Shown here: piece after piece, positions 24,825-35,985 of the stretch | Numbering within the stretch: position 1 is the first letter of the stretch | How the letters are laid out: each line of letters starts with the position of its first letter | Origin: Scalesia atractyloides | Lineage: Eukaryota; Streptophyta; Magnoliopsida; Asterales; Asteraceae | NCBI GenBank assembly: GCA_947069175.1 | Contig: CAMTDV010000017.1 | Coordinates: 39,689,126 to 39,753,125 of the forward strand | Length of the DNA: 64,000 bases | Direction: 5' to 3' | Program-made: the position numbers and the translations under genes | The notes under the pieces: model-generated | The model's database searches: none | Seen by the model: the letters and a program-made list of their open reading frames with translations, nothing else | What the model was told of the DNA's origin: nothing

Positions 24825-26506
24825 TGATGTGGCAAAATGCAACATATAAATTACATCAATTGAGGCATAAAACTAACCCTTTTTTAGTACTAATGTTGGA
24901 AAAAGCATGTTTCTTTGTTCCTTTTGTATTTTCAGGATAAAAAGAACATAAAAGAACGAAAGAAGCGAATAAGCAGACAAAACCAACATAAATACGAAAA
25001 GAAGGAATAATGAACCATGCCTGACCCCTCAGCAACACCCCAAAAGGATGACCCCGGGTCGTGTCAATCTAACACAGGGCGTGGTCAGACCCTACACTTC
25101 AAGATAAAACCTGCTGAAGCTTCTACGCCCACCACGGGGCCGTGCCCAGGCCAACATGGGGTGTGATTAACTATAATATTTGCAGAATCCAGATAGTACA
25201 GTGAACAGTTGACCACAGGGCCGTGCCCAGAGGCCACGGGGTCGTGTGGGGCCCTCTGCTGTCAGATGCAGTTAATGAAGAAAGAGAAGGATGATGGCCA
25301 TGGGCCGTGCCCACTGGACACGGGGTCATGGCCGGGTCTCTGTTTTGACTATAAATAGGGGTGCTTGGTTCCCTTCAAAGGCATCCCTTGGCAAAACACT
25401 TCTCTCTCACTTTGCAACCACTCCACCACCACTACAACACCAACACCCACCACAATCACCCATTTTTCATCTTTAGAGTGTGTAGTAGTCTCGGGATCCA
25501 AGATTGATTGTTAGGGTTTTTGTCAATCAAAGGCCATGCTTGGCTAATCTCTTACATCACTTGGTGAAGACAAGTCTTTAATGTATTACTTTTGATTTTT
25601 AATCTTTCGGCACTTTTTGTTTGGGTTTGTATTAATGAATTTAATAACTAGTTTCTTTGTTGAAAGTGAATTTTCCTACCATTTCTTGATGATGTCATTG
25701 ATTTGCTCATTCGTGTCTTTACTGTCTATATAAAGCGCGTTAACTAACCTGGTAGGGGGTTAGAAGGGTGGTTTGGTAAAATTCTTGTCTCGTTCAGTGT
25801 ATAGATCCTGTGAGGACTTGCTTCGAGCTTATTAGGACCTCCTTCAATACCCTAAAGGTATTGGATGGCGGGGGTGCGAATGGGTTGAGCCCCTCATATG
25901 TAAACTACTATTAATATTTTAAACCGGTACTTGGGATTGTATCCTTGCTGACTCAAACCACTTAGCCGAGGGTAACGTCACATTCAAAAGAGGGGCCTAC
26001 CACTTTTCGGATTAATAATTTACTTAATTGTCTTCCAATATTCCGAACCTTTGGGATTGTATCCCTGCTGACTCAAACCACTAGGTTGAGGGTAATGTCA
26101 CCTTCAAAAGAGGGGCCTACTACTATAACTAAGGTAATCTTTTAAAAAGTCCAAAAGTGCGAAAATCATCAAAGGATACATTAAAGATAAGTTGGATCCA
26201 AGTGATTCTATCTTGTCTATCTTTTCTTTTTATTTTATTTATATTCTTATTTTTATTTTTATTTTTATACTTGAAACTTTTATAAAAAATATAGATTGAT
26301 TAGACATTGACGATAAACTGGTATTAAAAGCTCTTGTGTCCTTGGACGATCTCGGTATCTTACCAACGCTATACTACGCTCACGATGGGTGCACTTGTCC
26401 AAGTGTGTGTTTAGTGTTAGTATAATATCATGTTTTAAAAATTGACTAATGCGTAAAATGAACTTAAAATAATAACAAAAAAATATAGTACGCTCAACGC
26501 ACACCA
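24825..26506 (+). repeat. 3' LTR of pol-less Athila-type element
   Basis: About 1.68 kb, TGATGTGG...CACACCA. TATAAATAGG is at 25350-25359, with GC palindromes upstream. It is very similar to 18652-20393 by eye, without the duplicated start. Confidence 0.9.
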
Positions 26507-26511
26507 GAATG

Positions 26512-27322
26512 CTCATCATATGACCTCCTGCGTTAGTGTCGAAACGATCACGAGTCTCTTTGGTAAGACCGTTATAAAATTTCTCACAAAGGGCCCAATC
26601 AGAAAGACCATGTTGGGAGCAACGAGTGACAAGGTTTTGAAAACACTCCCAAGCAAGGTAATAGGGCTCGTCGGGCTCCATGTGGAATGAGTGAATCTGA
26701 TCACGAAGACGTGAGGCCTTAGCGGGTGGGAAGTACTTGTTTAGAAAGTCTTGGCGGAGGCCCTCCCAAGTGGTAAAAGTACCAGGCGGTTGAGAATCCA
26801 ATCAAGTAGCCGCACGGCCAGAAAGTGAAAATGGGAAGAGCTGCAAGTAGGTAGCATCGTTTGGGGCTCCGTGAAGGCTAAACGTGGCGAGCATACGACA
26901 GAAACGGTTTATGTGGGCGGGTACATCCTCGTCCTCACAGTTGTGGAACTGGATGTTATTGGTGATGGCTTGCATGGCATATGATGGGATCTGCCATGAG
27001 TTGTCGTTTACTATGGGTGGGACGGTGATGGGTGAAGTGAGACCAGTAAAGTTTTGGGTGGCTTGTTGATGGATGGTTTGTCTTCGATTGGTTAATTGGA
27101 CTGAGGTGCAAGAATTGGACTATCAGGTGGACTATCGGGTGGAGAAACTTTAGGTGAATGGTGTGGTGACGAAAATGGGGTGGTTAATGGGGTGGTATTG
27201 AAATTTGGGAAATTAGAAGGAGAAAAAGATGAAATACTAACCTGTGGGCCTTGGCCCACTTTAGATGATGACGCCTTGACTGGTGGCTTTGGCGGCGGTC
27301 CGTGCGAACGCAAATGTGGCAT
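26512..27322 (-). pseudogene. Athila gag N-terminal part (outer element)
   Basis: On the minus strand from 27322 a proline/serine-rich head (MPHLRSHGPPPKPP) is followed, after frame changes, by HGAPNDATYLQLFPFSLSG. After a TGA near 26807 come FTTWEGLRQDFLNKYFPPAK, PYYLAWECFQNLVTRCSQHG and KFYNGLTKETRDRFDTNAGG. This is the capsid region of Athila gag. The text breaks at 26511 at the target duplication GAATG and continues at 18646 with ECLECFESFAQ. An open frame that appears to run on below 26512 into the inserted LTR is chimeric. Confidence 0.85.
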
Positions 27323-27492
27323 CCACTACAAGCAAGAACCTACAATGAGAGAAAAGAAACTAGTTACTAAGACTCAAACTAAGAAATAGAGACTCAAAAC
27401 AAAACAAAACAAGTAGCACGTATATGTCAATTAAGTCTATCAAAGTTAATAAACGCAATTGCCAAGTGTCCCTTGCAACGGCGCCAAAAACT

Positions 27493-29074
27493 TGATGTGT
27501 GCTAAACATACTACTAAAATTAACTAAATTAGATTCTCTAAGCTAGACACTAAAAAGCTTTAAATCTAGACTCCAACTAAACCACACAACCGGCAAGCGT
27601 ATGAATTAATTGTTTCATTGTTTTAGGGGGGGGGGGGGGTTACTGAAAATCTAAGGAAATCTATCAAACTAATTATCAACTAGAACTATGCGAATACGAA
27701 TTAATATGAAGACTGTTCTCTGATGGCGATGAAGACTACCTTTACTAGAATCCTGGATTGATTTTAAGAATTTACCAATTAAGTTAACCACATGTTTTAT
27801 GGAACCGGGATCTTGTGATACTAAACCTATAAGACACCAACTAAGCCCCTCAACCCTTCTCGAGGTGAAACTTATGGCACTACCTAGGATGTTAATCCTA
27901 CCGGTTATTAGACTTCCTCCCGGTTATCTAATTATTGTGTAAGTACCCTGATTTTGACCTACTCTTTTCTAGTTATAGATCTAGGGCAGTTTGAGTATCT
28001 CGACTTGACTTGGTAGACTAATAAACCGATGGGACAACTAAGGCACGACTTCTTCCAAAGACTGTCTAAAGCAATTCACCGGGTAAGACCTACCAATAGC
28101 CCTACACCTTCCAGCTATAAGGACTAGTAGAATACTAAAAACTAGCAAATTACTAACTATCACTTCGAAGGTTTATTGGTCAATTCACCCTAAAGGTCAA
28201 AGACACAGGGTCAAAGATCTAATATGAACCTATTACGTAGCAGACAACCACCTAGATTCATACGAAGCAATAGATAATAATAACCAAAATAAAGTACGCA
28301 TGCACACCAAATCGATCAACCAAACTTCTTACAAAACACAATTAATCCATAAAATACATGCGATTAACTAAAAAGGTTCAAACTTTATTTAAATCCATTC
28401 ATCGTAGTCTAGGCAGTTTAAACGTTTAACCAAGCATGTTAATCAATGAAAGTAAAACAAGGTTATTCAAACAAGAATTCATAGTTACAAGTTTTGGAAA
28501 GAGAGAAATCAAACAAACAAGGAATTCAAAATCCGAGCTAGTCTTCAATCTTCAAACCAAACTTGACCGAATGATTCCCGTGATCTGAGCTCTTCAAATG
28601 CAGGACTTCACAAATTCGTAACTTCGGGTTTTTAATGATTGAACTTAAGTTTATATATGATTCTGCACAAAAATCTTGACCCAACTTGAAATTATCTGCA
28701 TATAACACCCTCCCGCTGGGCGCGAGAGGGTTTAACCTTGCTACTCGCGGCCCGCCAGCGTCTTTATGACGTAAGCTATCTTTACATGTCTCTCGCCGGC
28801 CGTGAGAGACTACACCAAATCATGTCGCGGCCCGCTAGAAGACTGTGAGCTCGCATTTTTGATTCATTTCAGCTTCCAGGCCCTCCAATTCGTTCTAGGA
28901 CTTAGCTTTTTCGTCTTTCAACTCATTTTCTTCACTTTTCTGCTATTTTAAGCTCCCAAGACCTGCAAAAATGCAGTTGGATCAAAAGTCGACTATTCTA
29001 CGGAAAACGAAACTAAAACTAATAAAAACTATACAAACTCTACACGATAAATTGATGTATTTTACAATACATCA
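27493..29074 (-). repeat. Athila 5' LTR
   Basis: About 1.58 kb, TGATGTGTGC...TACATCA. The neighbouring minus-strand PBS reads AGTTTTTGGCGCCGTTGC (27475-27492). GC palindromes corresponding to those of the other LTR are at about 28707-28731 and 28789-28810, the second with one base change. Confidence 0.9.
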
Positions 29075-29289
29075 ACGCGTGACACCCTTTCTGTTTCGGT
29101 ATATCCCTTTCTACCTTTTTCTTTTTTTTATTTTCATTTGAACATCAGTGCTACTTATCCTGATCAAACAACCGGAAGTCTTTGAGTTTAACACACGAAA
29201 ATGTGGTTGGTTTTATTTATTTAAAGATGATAATCAGTCGCTATACCTTAAAATTTATAAAAACCATAAATCAACACCAAACTGGAACT

Positions 29290-29355
29290 TAGTCTAGGGG
29301 TGTTGTGCGTGATCGATAAAGCCGCGGGTCACGGGTTCGAAACCCGGCAACCTGG
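29290..29355 (+). other. tRNA-like module b in chromovirus LTR
   Basis: A-box-like TAGTCTAGGGGTG and a B-box GGGTTCGAAACCC about 40 bp later. In the other LTR copy (47561-47626) the A-box reads TAGTCCAGTGGTG, closer to the tRNA consensus. It lies directly beside the copia insertion point. Too short for a normal tRNA and no clear anticodon arm. Confidence 0.5.
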
Positions 29356-29360
29356 TTTTG

Positions 29361-29730
29361 TGTTGGTGCATATGTCTGTTGCCTACGTCATTATGTATCG
29401 AGTCTGAGTGAATAGGGCTTAATATGTTGCCTACGTCATAATGTATCGAGTCTGACTAAGTCAAGTTCGCCCGAACATCTTCTCCCTCATGTGAACTTCT
29501 GTTCCTATAAATAGGTGCCTAGGGATTTCATTTGTAAGAGTTGGAGATTTTGGCACAATGACGGCGAAGCTCTGTCGGATCCGGTTCTCGAATGTATTGA
29601 ACTTTAGATCAATGAAAACAACCTTTAAATGAGTAATTATTGTTGTTTGGTTAACTTGTCATTAGTTTCCATCTAATCAGACAATAGATAACAACTTTAG
29701 GTTCCTGTGCTAATCGTGGACGTTTCTACA
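29361..29730 (+). repeat. copia element 1, 5' LTR
   Basis: 370 bp, with TATAAATAGG at 29506-29515. A CG-containing palindrome (AAGTTCGCCCGAAC) sits about 35 bp upstream of the TATA box. Relative to the 3' LTR a short internal segment is replaced by a second copy of GTTGCCTACGTCAT. Confidence 0.88.
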
Positions 29731-29969
29731 AGTGGTATCAGAGCCTGGATACCTAAATTTGCTGGAATCAAGACAAGAATCTCTATATTTCATCTCCATT
29801 CTATCATTTTTCTTAACATTTTCACATATTTGATGATTTCATGGTAAAAAATGGGTGATTTTTAATATCTCATGTAAAACACACTATTAACAAACCCCTG
29901 AGAGTTTGGACATCAAATTCAATCAAATTGATATCAAAAAGTTGGAAAAACCATGTTTTTGGAACAAGT

Positions 29970-30400
29970 CATGGCCGAACTTAACATCAAGTTCGACCGA
30001 ACTTGATTAAAATCTCACAGATTTTCATCAAGTTCGACCAAACTTGATAGGATTTTCAAGATTTTTGTGAGAAGTTCGCTCGAACTTGAAGGATATTTCA
30101 ATAGTTTTGGTTAAGTTCGACCGTACTTGATCGAATCTCATTGAATTTTATTCACAAGTTCGCCCGAACTTGACAAACTCATTGAAATATTACCTAAGTT
30201 CGACCGAACTTAAGTGTTTGTCTTGAAATCTTACACAAGTCCTCTCGAAGTGTGATTTTTCTCAAAAGAAATACCAAGTTCGACCAACTTGAGTATAAGT
30301 GATAATATTCGGAAAATTGTTATCTAAGTTCGACCGAACTTGTTGAAACTTGATTTCAAAATCGGTTTTGACACAAGTTCGACCGAACTTGCTTGTTGCT
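29970..30400 (+). repeat. array of CAAGTTCGACCGAACTTG palindromes in copia leader
   Basis: About ten copies, exact or with one or two changes, are spaced 30-60 bp apart between the PBS and the gag start. Arms CAAGTTCG and CGAACTTG flank a 2-bp centre. The intervening sequences share no obvious similarity. Relatives of the same dyad occur in the LTRs (29459, 36076-36150). Transcribed, each copy could form an 8-bp hairpin. Confidence 0.85.
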
Positions 30401-30456
30401 AATCAATTGTTAAGTGTTTTTGATCGTATTCTCAGATAAGTCTTCAGGAGGTCAAA

Positions 30457-31407
30457 ATGGAAGACTTCCACAACGTGTTTGTTTCTCAAATGGCTTCTTC
30501 ATCAAATGCTAATACTCTTGCGGCGAACCAGATGAATGTCGACAACGAAATGGGTACTACTCAGAAACCGCCAAAGCTAATGGGTATAGACGAGTTTGAA
30601 GGATGGAAAGAAAAATTTGTGAATTGGATACAAGCAAATCAATTCGACAGCTGGGTTGCAGTTGAGGATGGTTACAAATGGCCAAAGGATGAGCGTAATC
30701 AAGATCTTCTGTTGAACAAGTTCTCTCCAACCGACACAAATAATTATGTCGCTGAGAAGAAAATGATTAGCTTGATTCAACAATCAGTAAAGGAAGATAT
30801 TTTGATATTGTTACCAGAGTTTGATACTTCACAAGAATTATAGCACTCTCTTTGTGACAAATTCAAAGGAAGTGATGAAATGATTAAAAGCCAGAAGGCC
30901 TTAATTATGAAAGAATTTGAAATCTTCACAATGATCAAAGATGAATCTATGAAGCAGATGATTGATAGATATTGTCACCTCATGGTTCAGATGCGAAGAC
31001 ATGATATTAAAAGAACTAACGAAGAGCAGATTGAGAAGTTGGCCGATGCACTTCCAGAAGGAGAATGGACGACATATCTGACGATTCTGAAGAATAGTCA
31101 ATCTTGGAGACATTTCATATTGTCATCTTTCATCGGCAAATTAGAAGGTCATGAAATGGAGTTGATGAAGATTGCAAAATCAAAGAATACTAATGTTGTT
31201 CAAGATGTCGGTGTCTATTACAAAGGAGGCATTCAAGATACTCCGATTCAAAGCCCGAAAGTCCAAACAACATTTAGTGCAAATACAAATTCTTCTCCAA
31301 GTCAAAGTTCTCCATATGCTGGTTATACTAGTGCTAGTTCAAGCTCTTCATTTCAAATCAGACAAACCAAGCCAGTTCTGATTCAAATATTTTCTAGTGC
31401 AACATAG
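30457..31407 (+). pseudogene. copia element 1 gag, N-terminal (UBN2-like) part
   Basis: Starts at ATG 30457 (MEDFHNVFVSQMASSS). PPKLMGIDEFEGWKEKFVNW near residue 33 and the later KALIMKEFEIFTMIKDESMK and MIDRYCHLMVQM are typical of the gag polypeptide of plant copia elements (UBN2 family). That protein forms the virus-like particle. An in-frame TAG at 30841-30843 interrupts the frame after residue 128. It then stays open to 31405-31407, where a further frame change precedes the zinc-knuckle part. With one stop and a frameshift the protein cannot be made whole. Confidence 0.8.
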
Positions 31408-31964
31408 CGGTTGATTTGAAGAACGTATTTCCTGAAAAGGTGGCCAAATAACACATAGCACTTCTTGCTACTGTCCTCGAATCATATGAAAGTATCATTG
31501 CGGGAAAAATTGGTAATCCAGAGATGACCACTGAAGATTATGATCAGGTAGACGAAAAAGAGTTGGAATTGATGGATATCAAGTGGAGCATTGCATCCTT
31601 TATCAGAAGAGTTTCCAAATTTGTGGCGCTCACTGGAAGGGATATTGGTAACTTAAGCAACAAGCTTGGATTTGACAAGACTAAGGTCACATGCTTCAGG
31701 TGTCGACAAAAGGGACACTTCAAACGTGAATGCAGTAATCAAGAAGCAAGTGGAAACCAAAATCCTTTTGGAAGCAACAATGAGTACTACAAGAAAGCTC
31801 TTCAATACAAGCCATATCCAAAGAGAACGCAAATTGATGTAGAAGATAAATCTGCTAAGAAACCCGAACAAGCTCTTGTTTCTAATCATGAAGGAGATGG
31901 TTTTGACTGGAACAGATACATCGGAAAAAACTGGTGTTGCTATGATGGCAGAGGTTGTGAATGA
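31408..31964 (+). pseudogene. copia element 1 gag, first zinc-knuckle segment
   Basis: In a different frame from the N-terminal part. DIKWSIASFIRRVSKF is followed by the CCHC box CFRCRQKGHFKREC at 31692-31733, the RNA-binding knuckle of gag. The frame ends at 31962-31964 after a slip near 31920, where similarity passes to the next frame (SEKTGVAMMAEVV). Confidence 0.8.
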
Positions 31965-33741
31965 ATCTGAGACATCGTATGTTGATGCTGCTTTAGAAAA
32001 TGCAATCCTAGAAGCATACATGCGAAGAACTAAGGAAGAAGAGATAGCTTATGCTGAGATGCAAAGACAAGAAGCCTTGAAAGCAGAGACCAAAAAGGTA
32101 AAAGCTGAGGTAAATGTGTCTGAAAAGGAGGTTGTGAAAGTTGTGGAGGTTGAAAAACCTTGCACAAAGTGCGCAAATCCTTGTGAACCATGTTTTGAAA
32201 AGGTCAAAGTCATAAGAGAGTTAACTGTACATAATGAAACTTTTCGTTATGATTACAGAAACATGAAAGAAGCTTATGACAAAATATCAAGCACATATAA
32301 AAATGTCGAAAAAGCAAATCTTGAGCTTGGTGCAAATGTAAAAGTGTTAAATGCAACAGTTATTGAAAAACAAAAGGCAATTAACATGTATATTAATACC
32401 ATTGCTAAAACAAAACGTGAGCTTCATGACATAAAAATTGAAACAGAACGGGTAAGACAGCTTCTAAAGAGCTACACCACAAATGCTTATGTCATTGATC
32501 ACATTTTACCTACGACTAAATCAGAGGAAAAAGATGATAAACCAAAGCGTAAAGAATACGGAAATGCTCCTCCACCATTTCTTGCAAGTTATTCCTGCAA
32601 GAAAGATGATGAAGTTGAAAAGGCATTTAATATACTACTTTTATCTGAAATGAAAGATAAATTGCCTGAGAACATTGACGTAGACTTTACGAAATCAAAT
32701 GATGACATTAAAGCGATGGTAAATAATGTTGTAAAAAATGTTCTGGGAAATGATTCTGACGAGAACAGTTCTGGTTCACAATCCGAAAGTGACGATATAG
32801 CATCAGAAAATGATCTAAGTGATGATCCTAACGTTGTCATGTACAAAGTTAAGGATTCTGATAGATTATATTTCGATGATAACTTTCCGATTCGGAACGT
32901 TAAAGAAGATCAAATTGACAAGCTGTTCAAACTTGTGAAAGTTTTGTCAGATGATCTCAATAAAAATCAAAAGAAATTTTGTTCTAAACCCAAAAAGAAT
33001 TTTAACAACTACCGTAGGAATGGTGGTGATTTTCCTGAGAACAGGAGAGCAGGTTTGGGTTTGGAGGAAGAAGAAGATGAACCGACGAAGAAACCAAAGA
33101 CAACTTTCTAGGAGTACAAAGGTAAAAACATGAAGTTTGTGTATGGAACAAATATGGTTCAAGAAGAAGGTAAGATTGCTAAGCAATTGAATGATGAATT
33201 CAAGAAAGAAAAAGAACTTTGGGACAAGGCTAAGACCAAGTCCACAAGTGGATTAAAACCCACTAGTGGAAATGTTTCTGATAACCGGACTTGCTTTAAA
33301 TGCAATAATATTGGACATATTGCACGCAAGTGACTGAATCTAAAGCCTGTGTTTCCTCAAAGAAAAACCGAATCAAAATATGAAAAGCAAAAACAACCAG
33401 AGATTGTGAAATCTATTAAAGAGTCAAATAGAAACTATGAATCTGAACAAGAAGTGAAACCTAAAACTGAGTCAAAGTTTGAAAACTCAACATTTAAAAA
33501 AGGTGAAACTTCAAGGTTTAATGAAAACAAAGATTCTAGATTCTATATCAAGAAAGCGAGAAGCAAGCTACAATCATGGGTTGCTAAGAAAATGCTTTCA
33601 TTATCAGAAAAAACAAAGTCTGTTGCTGATAAAACTGGAAATGTCAAAACAAACGAGTCAGCGATTAAACAGACAAAGAAAGAAAAGGACAAAACGTTGT
33701 CAGGATCAACATTGGACGAAATGTTTGATGATGATTTTTAA
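31876..33741 (+). pseudogene. copia element 1 extended gag: coiled coil and second zinc knuckle
   Basis: A long frame, open from 31876 to a TAG at 33109-33111, then in frame on to 33741 with a TGA at 33331-33333. It holds a Cys cluster (CTKCANPCEPC) near residue 95, a probable coiled coil at about residues 110-210, an Asp/Ser-rich stretch near 285-310, then basic text. After the TAG comes a second knuckle, CFKCNNIGHIARK, whose last cysteine position is occupied exactly by the TGA. Lys/Ser-rich text ends in LDEMFDDDF and a TAA. Extra knuckles and a coiled coil downstream of the first knuckle are known in some plant copia gag proteins. Its role is inferred only. Confidence 0.75.
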
Positions 33742-35985
33742 TATGATGAAAAGTTAGAATATGGTTATGATGCTTATCAGTACAAACCCAAAACCAAAAA
33801 GGTTTGGGTTTCATTTTTCAAATAGTTGTTTCATGTGCAGGAGTCCCAAGATCCATTCTATCAAAGTTGATACAGGATAGCGGAGCTCCATGAGTATTTA
33901 ACTTATCGAGAAAGTCATAATCTTTGATGGTTTTTAAAATTACAAAGTGGTTGAAATAGAAAAGTAGAAAAGAATGTTTTAAAATTTTGAGAAAATCCAC
34001 ACTGTTGAACAGAACACTGATTGTTATACTGAAAAATCACTTAAATTTGATTTCCTACAAGTGATTCTTACAAGTGGTTTCTATAAGTTGATGTTATCAA
34101 AGATTAATGGTTTGTTCTGCTAACATGTGATGATGCAGTAGATGAAAAAAGGACCGGGCGACGAGTTCTCGTGATCCTATTGGTTTTTTACATTTTTATA
34201 AGATTTTCTTCAAATCTAAAATCCAAAAATATGTTTTTGATTTTAGGGGGAGTAAGAAAATTTGAAAATTTTTAGAAACATCAAAAACATATGAAAAAGT
34301 TGAAAATCCAAAAACATTTGAAAATTTCAAAAAGTTCAAAAACATTGAAAAAGACAAAAAAAATTTGTTTGTCATAAAAGGAAATGATAGTACATCAGTG
34401 GACTATCACAGTATGCTAAAGAAATAGAAAGTTTAAAAGTGATAAACAAGTCTTACTGTGGATGTGTCGATATACTTTACACATTCAGTAAATTGTTTCC
34501 GGGATATAAACTAAATTTAGCAACTGCTTAATCTTGTGGTTTAACACATCTTGGATATATGGACTTAGTACTCCGAAATTTTGATTGAAGGGTTGCCTGA
34601 TTCTGAGATACGAGGTCTTTATAGATAGTTGATATCTGGGGTATTATACAAGTTCTTTTGATTTTACGGAAGCAATAGCCTAGAACTTCTATACTGCTTT
34701 TGCTAAAAACCCCAAAATTAGCATGCAAAATTTGTAAAGTATCGAAAGATCTAATCAGTTGCAGTGCTTAAAAGATTCCTTAAGTGGAACACACCTTAAA
34801 GTCGAGCCATCATCTCTTTGTCTGTACGGTAGTACTAACCAGAGCTCTCAAGGCCTCGCACAACCCAGATACAGATATCAATTACCCTATATTCACCTGT
34901 AAGATGAAATCTAGGAAATCTGGATTCGGGAGTATATTCAAGAAGTGGAAACACAGTTAAGACAAGTTTTCATAATTCTTAACTTAACATATCTTGGAAC
35001 AGTTGAGAAATGTGATAAAGTTTAAGTGGACAATTATATCGACAATCTAGGTAAATGAGTTTAAATCTTAAAGTCTCAAAAGGTCAATGGTACTGGTGAT
35101 ATTTCTCAAACAAACTGATATGATCCTTAGACACGAATTCAAAAAAAATATATATCTGTAAATATGTTTGTACATAGTTTACTTTCTTTAAATTGCTTTA
35201 CTTGTTAAAAGTTTTGTAAATACTTTACTTGCTTTTCAAGATAAAAATCTAAAAGACTTTCAGTGTGTTTTAGCATAAAGTTTCTAAAATACAAAAAGAT
35301 TTTGTTTCTACATTAGTTTCAACGAACCAATGTTGGAGAATGGATCTTCGAAGTCTGGTAAGAAAATATGATAAATGTTTAAAAGATCATTAATTTTAAA
35401 CTTTAAAATCAGATTGTTCATAACGGTTTTTCAAACTGAGGTCATTAATTTGGACTTGGTTGATATATTTGGTTAATCAAGGTCATTAACTTGGACTTGA
35501 TTAACTAAGTGGATTTTTACAAATCAAATAATAAAAATGTGAATATTGAAGGTCTTAAATGTAAATGTATTCAAGGTCATTAATTTGAACTTGAACAATT
35601 AACGTTTTTGAAAAGATTGAAGTGAAGATTAATTTTGAAATGTTGATGGTACAAGATTTCAAAAACAGTGAATCTGAAATGTTTATTTGAATGTCAGAAA
35701 GTATTTAGACAGGAAGTATAGATTGAGGGGGAGTTGATAAAGCAAATTCTGAAGACACATGAAAGCTTAAAGCTAGGAGGAGCAAAGTTCAAAGCAAAGG
35801 GGAGTATGAAGACCAAAGCTTAAAGCAAGGGAGAGCATGATGATTTAAAGTTTTATCAAGACAAAGCTCAAGAAAAAGAAAGAAGATAAAGATCAATACG
35901 TTAAAGATTATTCAAGAAATAAAGATCGGAAGACTCAGAAGATTTTTAATGTCAAGGATGACTGCGGCAACATCCAAGGGGAGTC
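33742..35985 (+). other. conserved non-coding block replacing pol in copia element 1
   Basis: No pol domain is readable. A protease-like trace (codons for Asp-Ser-Gly-Ala) sits near 33879. The stretch from about 34240 to 34990 matches, with few differences, the reverse complement of about 56800-57530 in the inverted copia element. It includes the inverted word pair GATAGT...ACTATC near 34386-34408 and the run TGTCTGTACGGTAGTACTAACC near 34817 (interrupted here in the other copy by one base). It ends with a shared GGCAACATCCAAGGGG just before the 3' LTR. A 66-residue antisense frame (34528-34728, minus) is also shared. Confidence 0.75.

Larger units (their letters stand above)
18652..26506 (+). 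mobile_element. pol-less Athila-type retrotransposon (gag-protease only) nested in Athila gag
   Basis: LTRs at 18652-20393 and 24825-26506 start TGATGTG and end CACACTA / CACACCA. GAATG flanks both sides (18647-18651, 26507-26511), and the broken gag frame of the outer Athila continues on both sides. The interior has PBS, gag, protease and a 1.8-kb non-coding trailer. No RT, RNase H or integrase text is present in any frame between 23014 and 24824. It is therefore a non-autonomous element of the gag-bearing terminal-repeat type, presumably mobilised by an autonomous Athila. A solo LTR of the same family is at 37505-39211. Confidence 0.9.
8378..29074 (-). mobile_element. Athila-type Ty3/gypsy retrotransposon (minus strand), full length but broken
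   Basis: LTRs at 8378-10071 and 27493-29074 both begin TGATGTGTGC and end TACATCA, and ACGCG flanks both sides (8373-8377, 29075-29079). The uninterrupted site is seen in the paralogous LTR at 47333. On the minus strand the order is PBS, gag, protease, RT, RNase H, integrase, post-pol env-like frame, PPT. This order plus the PBS type (TTTTTGGCGCCGTTGC) fits the Athila clade. Its gag is interrupted by the element at 18652-26506. Nearly every coding segment has frameshifts or stops. Confidence 0.9.

Noticed and set aside
26280..26511. Continuation of the gag frame from 26801 down to 26280
   Set aside because: Below 26512 the frame reads antisense through the inserted LTR. It is a chance fusion created by the insertion.
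29970..30400. CRISPR-like regularly spaced repeats
   Set aside because: Spacing is irregular, repeats are only 18 bp and imperfect, there are no cas genes, and the setting is a plant retrotransposon leader.
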